NCBI RefSeq assembly: GCF_028898845.1
Contig: NZ_CP118574.1
Span: forward strand, 5,119,001 to 5,183,000
Origin: Streptomyces sp. WZ-12
GTDB taxonomy: Bacteria; Actinomycetota; Actinomycetes; Streptomycetales; Streptomycetaceae
Reading direction: 5' to 3'
DNA length: 64,000 bases
The notes beneath the pieces were generated by a model. That model was not told where the DNA came from. It searched no databases and saw only the letters and a list, made by a program, of their open reading frames with translations. Every line of letters starts with the position of its first letter. The first letter of the stretch is position 1. A program made the translations under genes and the position numbers. This document shows, one piece after another, positions 29,157 through 37,323 of this stretch.

Positions 29157-30272
29157 GTGACTGAGATCGAGATCGGGCGCGGCAAGCGCGGCCGCCGGGC
29201 ATACGCGTTCGACGACATCGCCGTGGTACCCAGTCGGCGCACCCGCGACCCGAAGGAGGTCTCGATCGCCTGGCAGATCGATGCCTACCGCTTCGAGCTG
29301 CCGTTCCTGGCGGCTCCAATGGACTCGGTGGTCTCGCCGCAGACCGCGATCCGCATCGGTGAGCTGGGCGGCCTCGGCGTGCTCAACCTCGAAGGGCTGT
29401 GGACCCGTTACGAGGACCCCGAGCCGCTGCTGGCGGAGATCGCGGAGCTGGACGGCGCCACCGCCACCAAGCGGCTCCAGGAGATCTACGCCGCGCCGAT
29501 CAAGGAGGAGCTGATCGGGCAGCGGATCAAGGAGGTGCGCGAGGCCGGTGTGGTCACCGCCGCGGCGCTCTCCCCGCAGCGCACCGCGCAGTTCTCCAAG
29601 GCGGTCGTGGACGCGGGCGTGGACATCTTCGTGATCCGCGGGACGACGGTCTCCGCCGAGCACGTCTCCAGCGCCGCCGAGCCGCTGAACCTCAAGCAGT
29701 TCATCTACGAGCTGGACGTGCCGGTGATCGTCGGCGGTTGCGCGACGTACACCGCGGCGCTGCACCTGATGCGGACCGGCGCGGCGGGCGTGCTGGTCGG
29801 CTTCGGCGGCGGGGCCGCGCACACGACGCGGAACGTGCTGGGCATCCAGGTGCCGATGGCGACCGCGGTGGCCGACGTCGCGGCGGCCCGCCGGGACTAC
29901 ATGGACGAGTCCGGCGGCCGGTACGTGCACGTGATCGCCGACGGTGGCGTGGGCTACTCCGGCGACCTGCCGAAGGCGATCGCCTGTGGCGCGGACGCGG
30001 TGATGATGGGCTCGCCGCTGGCGCGGGCGACGGACGCGCCGGGCCGCGGCCACCACTGGGGCATGGAGGCGGTCCACGAGGACGTGCCGCGCGGCAAGCG
30101 GGTCGACCTCGGTGCGGTCGGCACGACGGAGGAGATCCTGTGCGGGCCGTCGACGACGCCGGACGGGACGATGAACTTCTTCGGGGCGTTGCGGCGGGCG
30201 ATGGCGACGACGGGGTACTCGGAGCTCAAGGAGTTCCAGCGGGTTGAGGTGACCGTCGCTCCGCGGCGGTAG
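29157..30272 (+). CDS. GuaB3-family IMP dehydrogenase-related protein
   Basis: A 371-residue IMPDH/GMP-reductase-fold protein without CBS domains. It shares the family barrel (DDIAVVPSRRTRDPKEVS, LAAPMDSVV, VIADGGVGYSGDLPKAIACGADAVMMGSPLA). The loop that carries the catalytic Cys in IMPDH (GSICTTR) reads GGGAAHTTR here, residues 218-226, with no Cys. Actinobacteria regularly keep this second copy after guaB. Reported activities of GuaB3 proteins differ, so the reaction is left open. A GTG start with GGAAGG upstream. Confidence 0.88.
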   Translation: MTEIEIGRGKRGRRAYAFDDIAVVPSRRTRDPKEVSIAWQIDAYRFELPFLAAPMDSVVSPQTAIRIGELGGLGVLNLEGLWTRYEDPEPLLAEIAELDGATATKRLQEIYAAPIKEELIGQRIKEVREAGVVTAAALSPQRTAQFSKAVVDAGVDIFVIRGTTVSAEHVSSAAEPLNLKQFIYELDVPVIVGGCATYTAALHLMRTGAAGVLVGFGGGAAHTTRNVLGIQVPMATAVADVAAARRDYMDESGGRYVHVIADGGVGYSGDLPKAIACGADAVMMGSPLARATDAPGRGHHWGMEAVHEDVPRGKRVDLGAVGTTEEILCGPSTTPDGTMNFFGALRRAMATTGYSELKEFQRVEVTVAPRR

Positions 30273-30355
30273 TCGCCCCACGATTTCGGCTCTCCCGCCG
30301 CCGGGGTTGCTCTTCTCGCCTTCGGCGAAGGGGTGTTGGGGTGGGGGAGAGGTGA

Positions 30356-30386
30356 AAGCCCGGCTGCGCGTTGCGCGGCCGGGCTT
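30356..30386. terminator. Bidirectional terminator after the guaB3-like gene
   Basis: AAGCCCGGCTGCGC pairs with GCGCGGCCGGGCTT (13 of 14) around GTT, between converging genes. Confidence 0.8.
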
Positions 30387-30411
30387 CGTCGTTGGCGCCC
30401 CGGTGTGGGTG

Positions 30412-31659
30412 TCAGAGGCGGTGGGCGGCGCCGGTGGGGGTGGCGCCTCGGGTGTCCAGGAGGAGTTGGGCTTTGACGGCCAGGCCCTGGAGGTCGTAGG
30501 TGCGGTGGGGCTGGAGGAGCACCGTCAGGTCGGCGGCGGAGGCGGCCTCGTAGAGGGAGTCGGCGCGGGGGACGGGGCGGCCGGCGACGTCCCAGTGGGG
30601 GACGTGGGGGTCGTGGTAGCTGAGGTGGGCGCCGAGGCGGCGGAGGCGGGCGGCGACCTCGTGGGCGGGGGTGCCGGTGAGGTCGGCGAGGTCGGGCTTG
30701 TAGGTGACGCCGAGGAGCAGGATGCGGGCGCCGCGGGCGGACTTGCCGTGTTCGTTGAGGAGGGTGGTGCAGCGCTGGATGACGTAGGCGGGCATCCGGC
30801 CGTTGATCTCCTGGGCGAGTTCCACCATGCGGAGCGGTGAGCGGGGCGAACTGCCTTGGGTGGCGGGGTGGTTGGGGTGGAGGGGGGCGGCGTGGCCGCC
30901 GACGCCGGGGCCGGGGCGGAAGGACTGGAAGCCGAACGGCTTGGTCTCGGCGCAGCGGATGACGTCCCACAGGTCGACGCCGATCTCGTGGCAGTAGACC
31001 GCCATCTCGTTCATCAGGGCGATGTTGATGTGCCGGTAGTTGGTCTCCAGCAGGTGGGCGGTCTCGGCCTCGCGGGGGCCGCGGGCGCGGACGACCTTGT
31101 CGGTGAGGCGGCCGTAGAAGGCGGCGGCGGCCTCGGTGCAGGCGGGGGTGAGGCCGCCGATGACCTTGGGGGTGTTGCGGTAGAGGTGGGTGCGGTTGCC
31201 GGGGTCGTGGCGGGCGGGGGAGCAGGCGAGGTGGAAGTCGCGGCCGGCGGTGAGGCCGGAGCCGGCCTCCAGCAGCGGGCGCAGGAACTCCTCGGTGGTG
31301 CCCGGGTGTCCGGCCGATTCCAGGATGACGGTGGTGTGCGGGCGCAGTCGGGCGGCCAGGGTGCGGGCGGCCTCGGCGAGGGCGGTCAGGTCCGGGGTGC
31401 GGTCCTCGTCGGGCGGGGTGGGGGCGCACAGGACGGCGGTGCGGACCCGGCCGAGGGTGGCGGGGTCGGTGGTGGTGCGGAAGCCGGCGGCGAGCAGGCG
31501 GCGGATCTCGGCGGCGGAGAGCGGGCCGCCGGCGCCGGCCAGGGCGGCCGCGCGGGGGTCGGGGTCGTAGCCGAGGGTGGCCAGGCCGGCGGCGGTGGCG
31601 GCCTGGGCGAGGGGGAGACCCAGGTGTCCGAGTCCGATGACGGCGAGGTCTGCGGGCAT
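30412..31659 (-). CDS. Nucleotide-sugar dehydrogenase family protein lacking the catalytic Cys
   Basis: A 415-residue protein of the UDP-glucose/UDP-N-acetylmannosamine dehydrogenase family. The NAD-binding loop VIGLGHLGLPLA is at residues 6-17, the middle domain has LLETNYRHINIALMNE, and the C-terminal UDP-binding domain has LLLGVTYKPDLADLTGTPAHEV. The active-site motif normally GGHCxPxDP reads GGHAAPLHP, so the nucleophilic Cys is Ala257 and the following Asp is His; oxidation to the uronic acid should fail. Start: ATG at 31659 (GGAAGG 11 nt upstream). It is divergent from glpD across about 250 bp. Sugar substrate unknown. Confidence 0.85.
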   Translation of the reverse strand: MPADLAVIGLGHLGLPLAQAATAAGLATLGYDPDPRAAALAGAGGPLSAAEIRRLLAAGFRTTTDPATLGRVRTAVLCAPTPPDEDRTPDLTALAEAARTLAARLRPHTTVILESAGHPGTTEEFLRPLLEAGSGLTAGRDFHLACSPARHDPGNRTHLYRNTPKVIGGLTPACTEAAAAFYGRLTDKVVRARGPREAETAHLLETNYRHINIALMNEMAVYCHEIGVDLWDVIRCAETKPFGFQSFRPGPGVGGHAAPLHPNHPATQGSSPRSPLRMVELAQEINGRMPAYVIQRCTTLLNEHGKSARGARILLLGVTYKPDLADLTGTPAHEVAARLRRLGAHLSYHDPHVPHWDVAGRPVPRADSLYEAASAADLTVLLQPHRTYDLQGLAVKAQLLLDTRGATPTGAAHRL

Positions 31660-31910
31660 GCTGCGGCCGTCCTTCCCGAGCGATGGTTTCAGGTCCCTGC
31701 GCGGTGGCCTCCCGGCGTCCGGTCCGGCGGGAGGGCGGGCCGGATACCAAAAGGTCATAAGTAGACTAAGCGGATATTTGACCCAGAATGGGTATTGGTG
31801 GACCAAGGTGGCCGGGTGTTGCCACCACGAGCGGACGGTGGTTGCCGGAACCAGGCGCGGACAGAATCGACGGACGGGGGTCCGGCTCCGAATCACAGCG
31901 GGAGGCAGTG

Positions 31911-33620
31911 GTGAAGACAGCGACACTCGGACCGGCGCAGCGCGCCAAGGCACTCACCCAGATGGCGGAGCGAGAACTGGACGTCCTGGTGGTCGGCGGC
32001 GGGGTCGTCGGTGCCGGTACGGCGCTGGACGCCGCGACCCGCGGGCTGGACACCGGGCTCGTCGAGGCCCGGGACTGGGCGTCGGGCACCTCCAGCCGGT
32101 CGAGCAAGCTCATCCACGGCGGCCTGCGGTACTTGGAGATGTTGGACTTCGCGCTGGTGCGGGAGGCGTTGAAGGAGCGCGGGCTGCTGCTCCAGCGGCT
32201 GGCGCCGCATCTGGTCAAGCCGGTGCCGTTCCTGTATCCGCTGCAGCACCGGGGCTGGGAGCGCCTCTACGCGGGCTCCGGGGTGGCGTTGTACGACGGG
32301 ATGTCGGTCTCCTCCGGGCACGGCCGGGGGCTGCCCGTCCACCGGCACCTCTCGCACCGCCGGGCGCTGCGGGTGGCGCCCTGCCTGAAGAAGGACGCGC
32401 TGGTGGGCGCGTTGCAGTACTACGACGCGCAGATGGACGACGCGCGCTACGTCACCACCCTGGTGCGGACCGCGGCCGCCTACGGGGCCCAAGTCGCCAA
32501 CCGGGCACGGGTGGTGGGGTTCCTGCGTGAGGGCGAGCGGGTGGTCGGCGCGCGGGTGCAGGACGTCGAGAGCGGGGCGGAGCACGAGATCCGGGCCCGA
32601 CAGATCGTCAACGCGACCGGCGTGTGGACCGATGACACCCAGGCGCTCATCGGGGAGCGCGGTCAGTTCCACGTCCGCGCCTCCAAGGGCATCCACCTGG
32701 TCGTCCCCAAGGACCGGATCCACTCGACGACCGGGCTGATCCTGCGCACGGAGAAGAGCGTGCTGTTCGTCATCCCCTGGGGGCGGCACTGGATCATCGG
32801 CACCACGGACACCGACTGGGACCTGGACAAGGCGCACCCGGCGGCCTCCAGCGCCGACATCGACTACCTGCTGGAGCACGTGAACACGGTGCTGGCCACG
32901 CCGTTGACCCGGGACGACGTGCAGGGCGTCTACGCCGGGCTGCGGCCGTTGTTGGCCGGTGAGTCGGACGCCACCAGCAAGCTGTCGCGGGAACACACCG
33001 TCGCGCACCCGGTGCCCGGTCTGGTGGTCATCGCGGGCGGCAAGTACACCACGTACCGGGTGATGGCCAAGGACGCGGTGGACGAGGCGGTGCACGGGCT
33101 GGACGCCCGGGTCGCGGAGTGCGTCACCGAGGACGTGCCGCTGGCCGGCGCGGAGGGCTACCGGGCGCTGTGGAACGCGCGGGCCCGGATCGCGGCCCGC
33201 ACCGGGTTGCACGTGGCCCGCATAGAGCATCTGCTGAACCGCTACGGCTCGCTGGCCGAGGAGCTGTTGCAACTGGTGGTGGCCGACCCCACGTTGGGCC
33301 GGCCGCTGGCCGCCGCCGACGACTACCTGCGCGCCGAGGTCGTCTACGCCTGCACGCACGAGGGCGCCCGGCACCTCGACGACGTGCTGACCCGGCGCAC
33401 CCGGATCTCCATCGAGACCTTCGACCGCGGCACCCGCAGCGCCCGGGAGGCCGCCGAGCTGATGGCGCCGGCCCTGGGGTGGGACAGCGCGCAGATCGAG
33501 AAGGAGGTCGCGCACTACCAGAAGCGGGTGGAGGCGGAGCGCGAGTCGCAGCGTCAGCCGGACGATCTGACGGCGGATGCGGCCCGGTTGGGCGCGCCGG
33601 ACATCGTGCCGCTGTCGTAG
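31911..33620 (+). CDS. glpD: Glycerol-3-phosphate dehydrogenase, FAD-dependent
   Basis: A 569-residue membrane-associated flavoenzyme oxidising sn-glycerol-3-phosphate to DHAP and feeding electrons to quinone. The FAD-binding fold begins DVLVVGGGVVGAGTALDAATRGL, then the substrate region SSRSSKLIHGGLRYLEMLDFALV, and GGKYTTYRVMAKDAVD near residue 370. The C-terminal DAO_C domain is complete. Start: GTG at 31911 after GGGAGG. Upstream lies an AT-rich patch with ACCCA-GAA-TGGGT that could be an operator. No glycerol kinase or transporter is adjacent. Confidence 0.93.
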   Translation: MKTATLGPAQRAKALTQMAERELDVLVVGGGVVGAGTALDAATRGLDTGLVEARDWASGTSSRSSKLIHGGLRYLEMLDFALVREALKERGLLLQRLAPHLVKPVPFLYPLQHRGWERLYAGSGVALYDGMSVSSGHGRGLPVHRHLSHRRALRVAPCLKKDALVGALQYYDAQMDDARYVTTLVRTAAAYGAQVANRARVVGFLREGERVVGARVQDVESGAEHEIRARQIVNATGVWTDDTQALIGERGQFHVRASKGIHLVVPKDRIHSTTGLILRTEKSVLFVIPWGRHWIIGTTDTDWDLDKAHPAASSADIDYLLEHVNTVLATPLTRDDVQGVYAGLRPLLAGESDATSKLSREHTVAHPVPGLVVIAGGKYTTYRVMAKDAVDEAVHGLDARVAECVTEDVPLAGAEGYRALWNARARIAARTGLHVARIEHLLNRYGSLAEELLQLVVADPTLGRPLAAADDYLRAEVVYACTHEGARHLDDVLTRRTRISIETFDRGTRSAREAAELMAPALGWDSAQIEKEVAHYQKRVEAERESQRQPDDLTADAARLGAPDIVPLS

Positions 33621-33631
33621 CGGGCGGTTTC

Positions 33632-34828
33632 TCAGGAGTGGCGGGTCCGGGCGGTGCGGGGCGGGCAGAACTCGGCGGTCAGGACGGCGGTGCCGTCGGT
33701 GTGGCTGGCCGGGGCGTCGGTGTTGACCCGGTAGCTGACCAGGTGCCGGCCGTCGGCGGTGCCGGCGGTCTGCGCGTAGGAGCCGCTGATGTCGCCGTTG
33801 TGGCCCCAGACCGTCACGCCGCAGGGCAGGTGGGTGGCGTAGAGGCCCATGCCGTAGGCGCCGTCGGTGGCCTTCTCGCTGCGCAGTTCGGACATCTGGC
33901 GGGGCGCCAGGAGCCTGCCGCCGAGCAGCGCGGCGAAGAACCGGTTGAGGTCGCCGAGGGTGGTGATCATCTCGCCGGCGGCGCCGGCCCGGCTGGGGTC
34001 GAAGGCGGTGCTGTCCACCCGGCGGCCGTCGATCCGGGAGTAGCCGCGCCCGTGCGGGGTGGGCAGCGCGGGGCTGTTGCCGGGGAACGAGGTGTCGCGC
34101 AGGCCGTACGGGACCAGGATGCGGCGGCGTACCTCCTCGGCGTACGGGTGCCCGGTGACGGCCCGGATGACCAGGCCGAGGACCAGGTAGTTGGTGTTGG
34201 AGTAGGCGTAGGCGGTGCCGGGGGCGGCGGTCGGGGGGTGGGCGAGCGCGATCCGCAGCAGCTCGGTCGCGGTGTAGTGGTCGTAGCGGTGGGCGGGGAA
34301 GCCGGTGCCGGACAGCTGGGTGGCGAGGCGGGGGTCGTCGGTGTAGTTGAACAGGCCGCTCGTGTGGTCGAGCAGTTGGCGGACCGTCACCCGGCGCAGA
34401 TCGCTCCCGTCGTGCGGTCCCGAGCGCGGCACGCCGGGCGGCAGGTGGTCGGCGGCCCGGCCGTCCAGCGACAGTTGGCCCTCGCCGACGAGTTGCAGGA
34501 CCACCGTGGCGATGAGGGTCTTGGTGAGGCTGCCCGCCCGGAAGTGGTCCGGCCGGCGCATCTTCCGGCCGTTGCGCAGATCGGCGACGCCGGCCGCGGC
34601 GAACCGGGACGCGGACAGGCGGCCGCCCCGGGTGACCAACGAGGCCGCGCCGGGGGCGCCGTCGGCGACCAGGCGGTGCAGCGCGGCCGTCGCCGCGGCC
34701 GGCGACGGCGCGGCCCCCGGGGACGGAACGGAGGTGAAGGGAATGCTCGAACACGCCGTCAGGCCCAGGGCGGCCAGGGCAGACAGGGCGGCCCGCGCGG
34801 CGGTGCGCGGGGCGGGGCTGAGGGGCAA
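33632..34828 (-). CDS. Serine hydrolase lipoprotein (beta-lactamase/D-Ala-D-Ala carboxypeptidase family)
   Basis: A 398-residue exported protein. A lipoprotein signal peptide ends at the lipobox LTAC, Cys26. The penicillin-binding-type catalytic set is present: SLTK with Ser100 and Lys103, YSN at 209-211, and WGHNG near residue 350 in place of the KTG/HxG motif. It belongs to the class C beta-lactamase-like (PF00144) group, whose members act as peptidases or esterases as often as beta-lactamases. It converges on glpD with only 11 bp between stops, and is divergent from the kinase gene. Confidence 0.9.
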   Translation of the reverse strand: MPLSPAPRTAARAALSALAALGLTACSSIPFTSVPSPGAAPSPAAATAALHRLVADGAPGAASLVTRGGRLSASRFAAAGVADLRNGRKMRRPDHFRAGSLTKTLIATVVLQLVGEGQLSLDGRAADHLPPGVPRSGPHDGSDLRRVTVRQLLDHTSGLFNYTDDPRLATQLSGTGFPAHRYDHYTATELLRIALAHPPTAAPGTAYAYSNTNYLVLGLVIRAVTGHPYAEEVRRRILVPYGLRDTSFPGNSPALPTPHGRGYSRIDGRRVDSTAFDPSRAGAAGEMITTLGDLNRFFAALLGGRLLAPRQMSELRSEKATDGAYGMGLYATHLPCGVTVWGHNGDISGSYAQTAGTADGRHLVSYRVNTDAPASHTDGTAVLTAEFCPPRTARTRHS

Positions 34829-35017
34829 AAAGAACTCCCGTCGTCGGGGCCATCATGACGGGTGTGTGACGGCCTCCCGAATCCACCCGGGCCTTCCGCA
34901 CGGCTGTGGATGAGGGAGAATGAAGGCTCTGCCAGGGTGGGTTGTCCGAGTTGGGCCAGTTTGGCGATCGATGGAGAATCGAGAGTGCCAACTCGGCTGG
35001 ATTGCAGAGGGGATTCA

Positions 35018-37054
35018 GTGGGCGACGAGGTCGAGATGGACGGCAAGGAGGGCAGGCTGCTCGCCGGCCGGTACCGGCTCGCCGATGTTCTCGGCCGGGG
35101 CGGCATGGGCACCGTCTGGCGGGCCGGTGACGAGGTGCTGGGCCGCACGGTCGCGGTCAAGGAACTGCGCTTCCCCGGCGGGGTCGAGGAGGACGAGAAG
35201 CGCCGCCTGATCACCCGCACCCTGCGCGAGGCCAAGGCGATCGCCCGGATCCGCAACAACGGCGCGGTGACGGTCTACGACGTGGTCGACGAGGACGACC
35301 GGCCGTGGATCGTGATGGAGCTGGTCGAGGGCCGCTCGCTGGCCGAGGTCATCCGCGACGACGGTGCGCTCACGCCGCGCCGCGCCGCCGAGGTGGGTCT
35401 GGCGGTGCTCGACGTGCTGCGTGCCGCCCACGGCCAGGGCATCCTGCACCGCGACGTGAAGCCGTCCAACGTGCTGATCTCCGACGACGGCCGGGTCGTG
35501 CTCACCGACTTCGGCATCGCCCAGGTCGAGGGCGACCCGTCGGTGACGTCGACCGGCATGCTGGTCGGCGCGCCCTCGTACATCTCGCCGGAGCGGGCCC
35601 GCGGGCAGAAGCCCGGCCCGCCGGCCGACCTGTGGTCCCTGGGCGGCCTGCTGTACGCCTGCGTCGAGGGCTCCCCGCCGTACGACAAGGGGTCGGCGAT
35701 CGCCACCCTCACCGCGGTGATGACCGAGCCGGTCGAGCCGCCCAAGAGCGCCGGGCCGCTGGAGGACGTGATCTACGGCCTGTTGGTGAAGGACCCGGCG
35801 GGCCGGCTGGACGAGGCGGCGGCGCGGGCGCTGCTGCTGGAGGTCATCCACGCCCCGGAGCCCAAGCCGGAGCCGCCGGCGGACGCGACCCGGGCGATGG
35901 CGCTGCCCACGGTGCCGGCCGATCCCGCGGAGCGGTCGGCCGCCAAGGCCACCAAGCCCGTCAAGGGCGCGGCCAAGTCCCGGGCGCCGAAGAAGCCGAA
36001 GGCGAGGCCGGCGGCCGGGGCTGCCGCGGCGGCCGGCGCGGCGGCGGAGGCCGCACAGGAGGCGCACGCGCCGAACGGGGCGCGGACGGACGGCGGTTCG
36101 GCCCGTGCGGCGGCGGTGCGAGAGTCCGCCGAGGGGCCGGCCGCGACGCGAGGGACCGCCGGGAAGGCGCCGGCGAACGGCGCTCCGGCCCGTACCGGGT
36201 TCGACGCCGACGCCGCCAAGGAGCGGGTGCGCGCCGCGCTGACGTCGGTGCGGAACGCCGCGGCCGCGGTGCGTTCGGAGTCCAGACCCGGTGACGGGGA
36301 CGGTCGTCCCGCTCCGCCGCGCGCGTCGGTGACCGATGTCGTCCCACGCCGCACGCTGATCGTCGGGGTGGTCGTGGTCGTCGTCGTCCTCGGGACGCTG
36401 CTGGCCCTGGCGTTCAGCGGCGACGACGGCGGCACCGCCAAGAAGAGCGGCGCGTCGGCGGCCGCGAGCACGCCCGCGACGGAGTCCGCCGCGGCCAGCA
36501 AGGACGCGGGCACCGACGGCCCGGGCACGCCCGGCGGCCGGACGCCGGGCGGCCAGGACGGCAAGCCCGGCGCCGGGAAGAAGGACGGGGCGGCGCTCCC
36601 GGACGGCTACGCGCAGGTCGCCAACGGCGGCTTCCACTTCAAGATGGCGATGCCCAAGGGCTTCAAGCAGACCGCCACCGCCGGGACGAACTCCGGCGCC
36701 ATCTACAGCGCCTCCGGCGGCTTCCCGCGCGTCCAGGTCGACTTCAACGACTCACCGGGCAAGGACGCCGCGGCGTCCTGGCGCGCCCTGGAGCCCAACG
36801 TGGCCAGCTCCAGCGACTCCTACCACCTGCTCGGCATCAAGTCGGTGGACTGGCGCGGCTATCCGACCGTCGCGGACTGGTCGTTCACCCGCCACCAGGG
36901 CGGCGAGGACGTGCGGGTCCTCAACCGCGGCTTCCGCGCCGACGACCAGCACGGCTTCGCCATCATGGTCACCTGCAAGGCGGACGCCTGGGACGGCGCG
37001 GAGTGCCGGCAGTTGCGCGACACCGCGTTCCGTACCTTCGCGGTGCAGGACTGA
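35018..37054 (+). CDS. Membrane Ser/Thr protein kinase (PknB type)
   Basis: A 678-residue receptor-like kinase. The kinase domain (about 20-275) has the Gly loop LGRGGMGTVW, Lys48 (VAVKEL), HRDVKPSN with Asp146, DFG with Asp164 and the SPERARG activation segment, so it should be active. A Pro/Ala/Lys-rich linker leads to one transmembrane helix (about 446-467, a run of Val), then a Ser/Thr/Gly-rich spacer and an extracellular domain of about 140 residues starting at YAQVANGGFHFKM. GTG start with GAGGGG upstream. There are no PASTA repeats. A related pseudokinase follows 269 bp downstream. Confidence 0.93.
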   Translation: MGDEVEMDGKEGRLLAGRYRLADVLGRGGMGTVWRAGDEVLGRTVAVKELRFPGGVEEDEKRRLITRTLREAKAIARIRNNGAVTVYDVVDEDDRPWIVMELVEGRSLAEVIRDDGALTPRRAAEVGLAVLDVLRAAHGQGILHRDVKPSNVLISDDGRVVLTDFGIAQVEGDPSVTSTGMLVGAPSYISPERARGQKPGPPADLWSLGGLLYACVEGSPPYDKGSAIATLTAVMTEPVEPPKSAGPLEDVIYGLLVKDPAGRLDEAAARALLLEVIHAPEPKPEPPADATRAMALPTVPADPAERSAAKATKPVKGAAKSRAPKKPKARPAAGAAAAAGAAAEAAQEAHAPNGARTDGGSARAAAVRESAEGPAATRGTAGKAPANGAPARTGFDADAAKERVRAALTSVRNAAAAVRSESRPGDGDGRPAPPRASVTDVVPRRTLIVGVVVVVVVLGTLLALAFSGDDGGTAKKSGASAAASTPATESAAASKDAGTDGPGTPGGRTPGGQDGKPGAGKKDGAALPDGYAQVANGGFHFKMAMPKGFKQTATAGTNSGAIYSASGGFPRVQVDFNDSPGKDAAASWRALEPNVASSSDSYHLLGIKSVDWRGYPTVADWSFTRHQGGEDVRVLNRGFRADDQHGFAIMVTCKADAWDGAECRQLRDTAFRTFAVQD

Positions 37055-37323
37055 GCTCGTGCCGGGCAGTCCCTGCGCCGGGCCGACACCGTGCCGGGCT
37101 GAGCCCCTGTCGGACTGATCCTCCGCACGCCTGACTCCTTGTCGGGCCGACCGCAGTGCCGGCGCGCTCGTCCGCGGGCCCGCCTCCCCGCCGCGGGGCG
37201 GACGCCTGCGCGCGGCGCGGCCCGGCGGGCTCAACTGTCAGTGCCGCGCCGTATCGTGAGAAGTCCAGCGCCGGTCCGCATCGCACAGCGGCCGGGGCGG
37301 CGCACGCTGAGGGGAGGCGCGTC

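Noticed and set aside
31893..34991. 1032-codon minus-strand frame across glpD and beyond
   Set aside because: It is Arg/Pro/Gly/His low-complexity sequence antisense to glpD and in another frame of the serine hydrolase; no domain fits.
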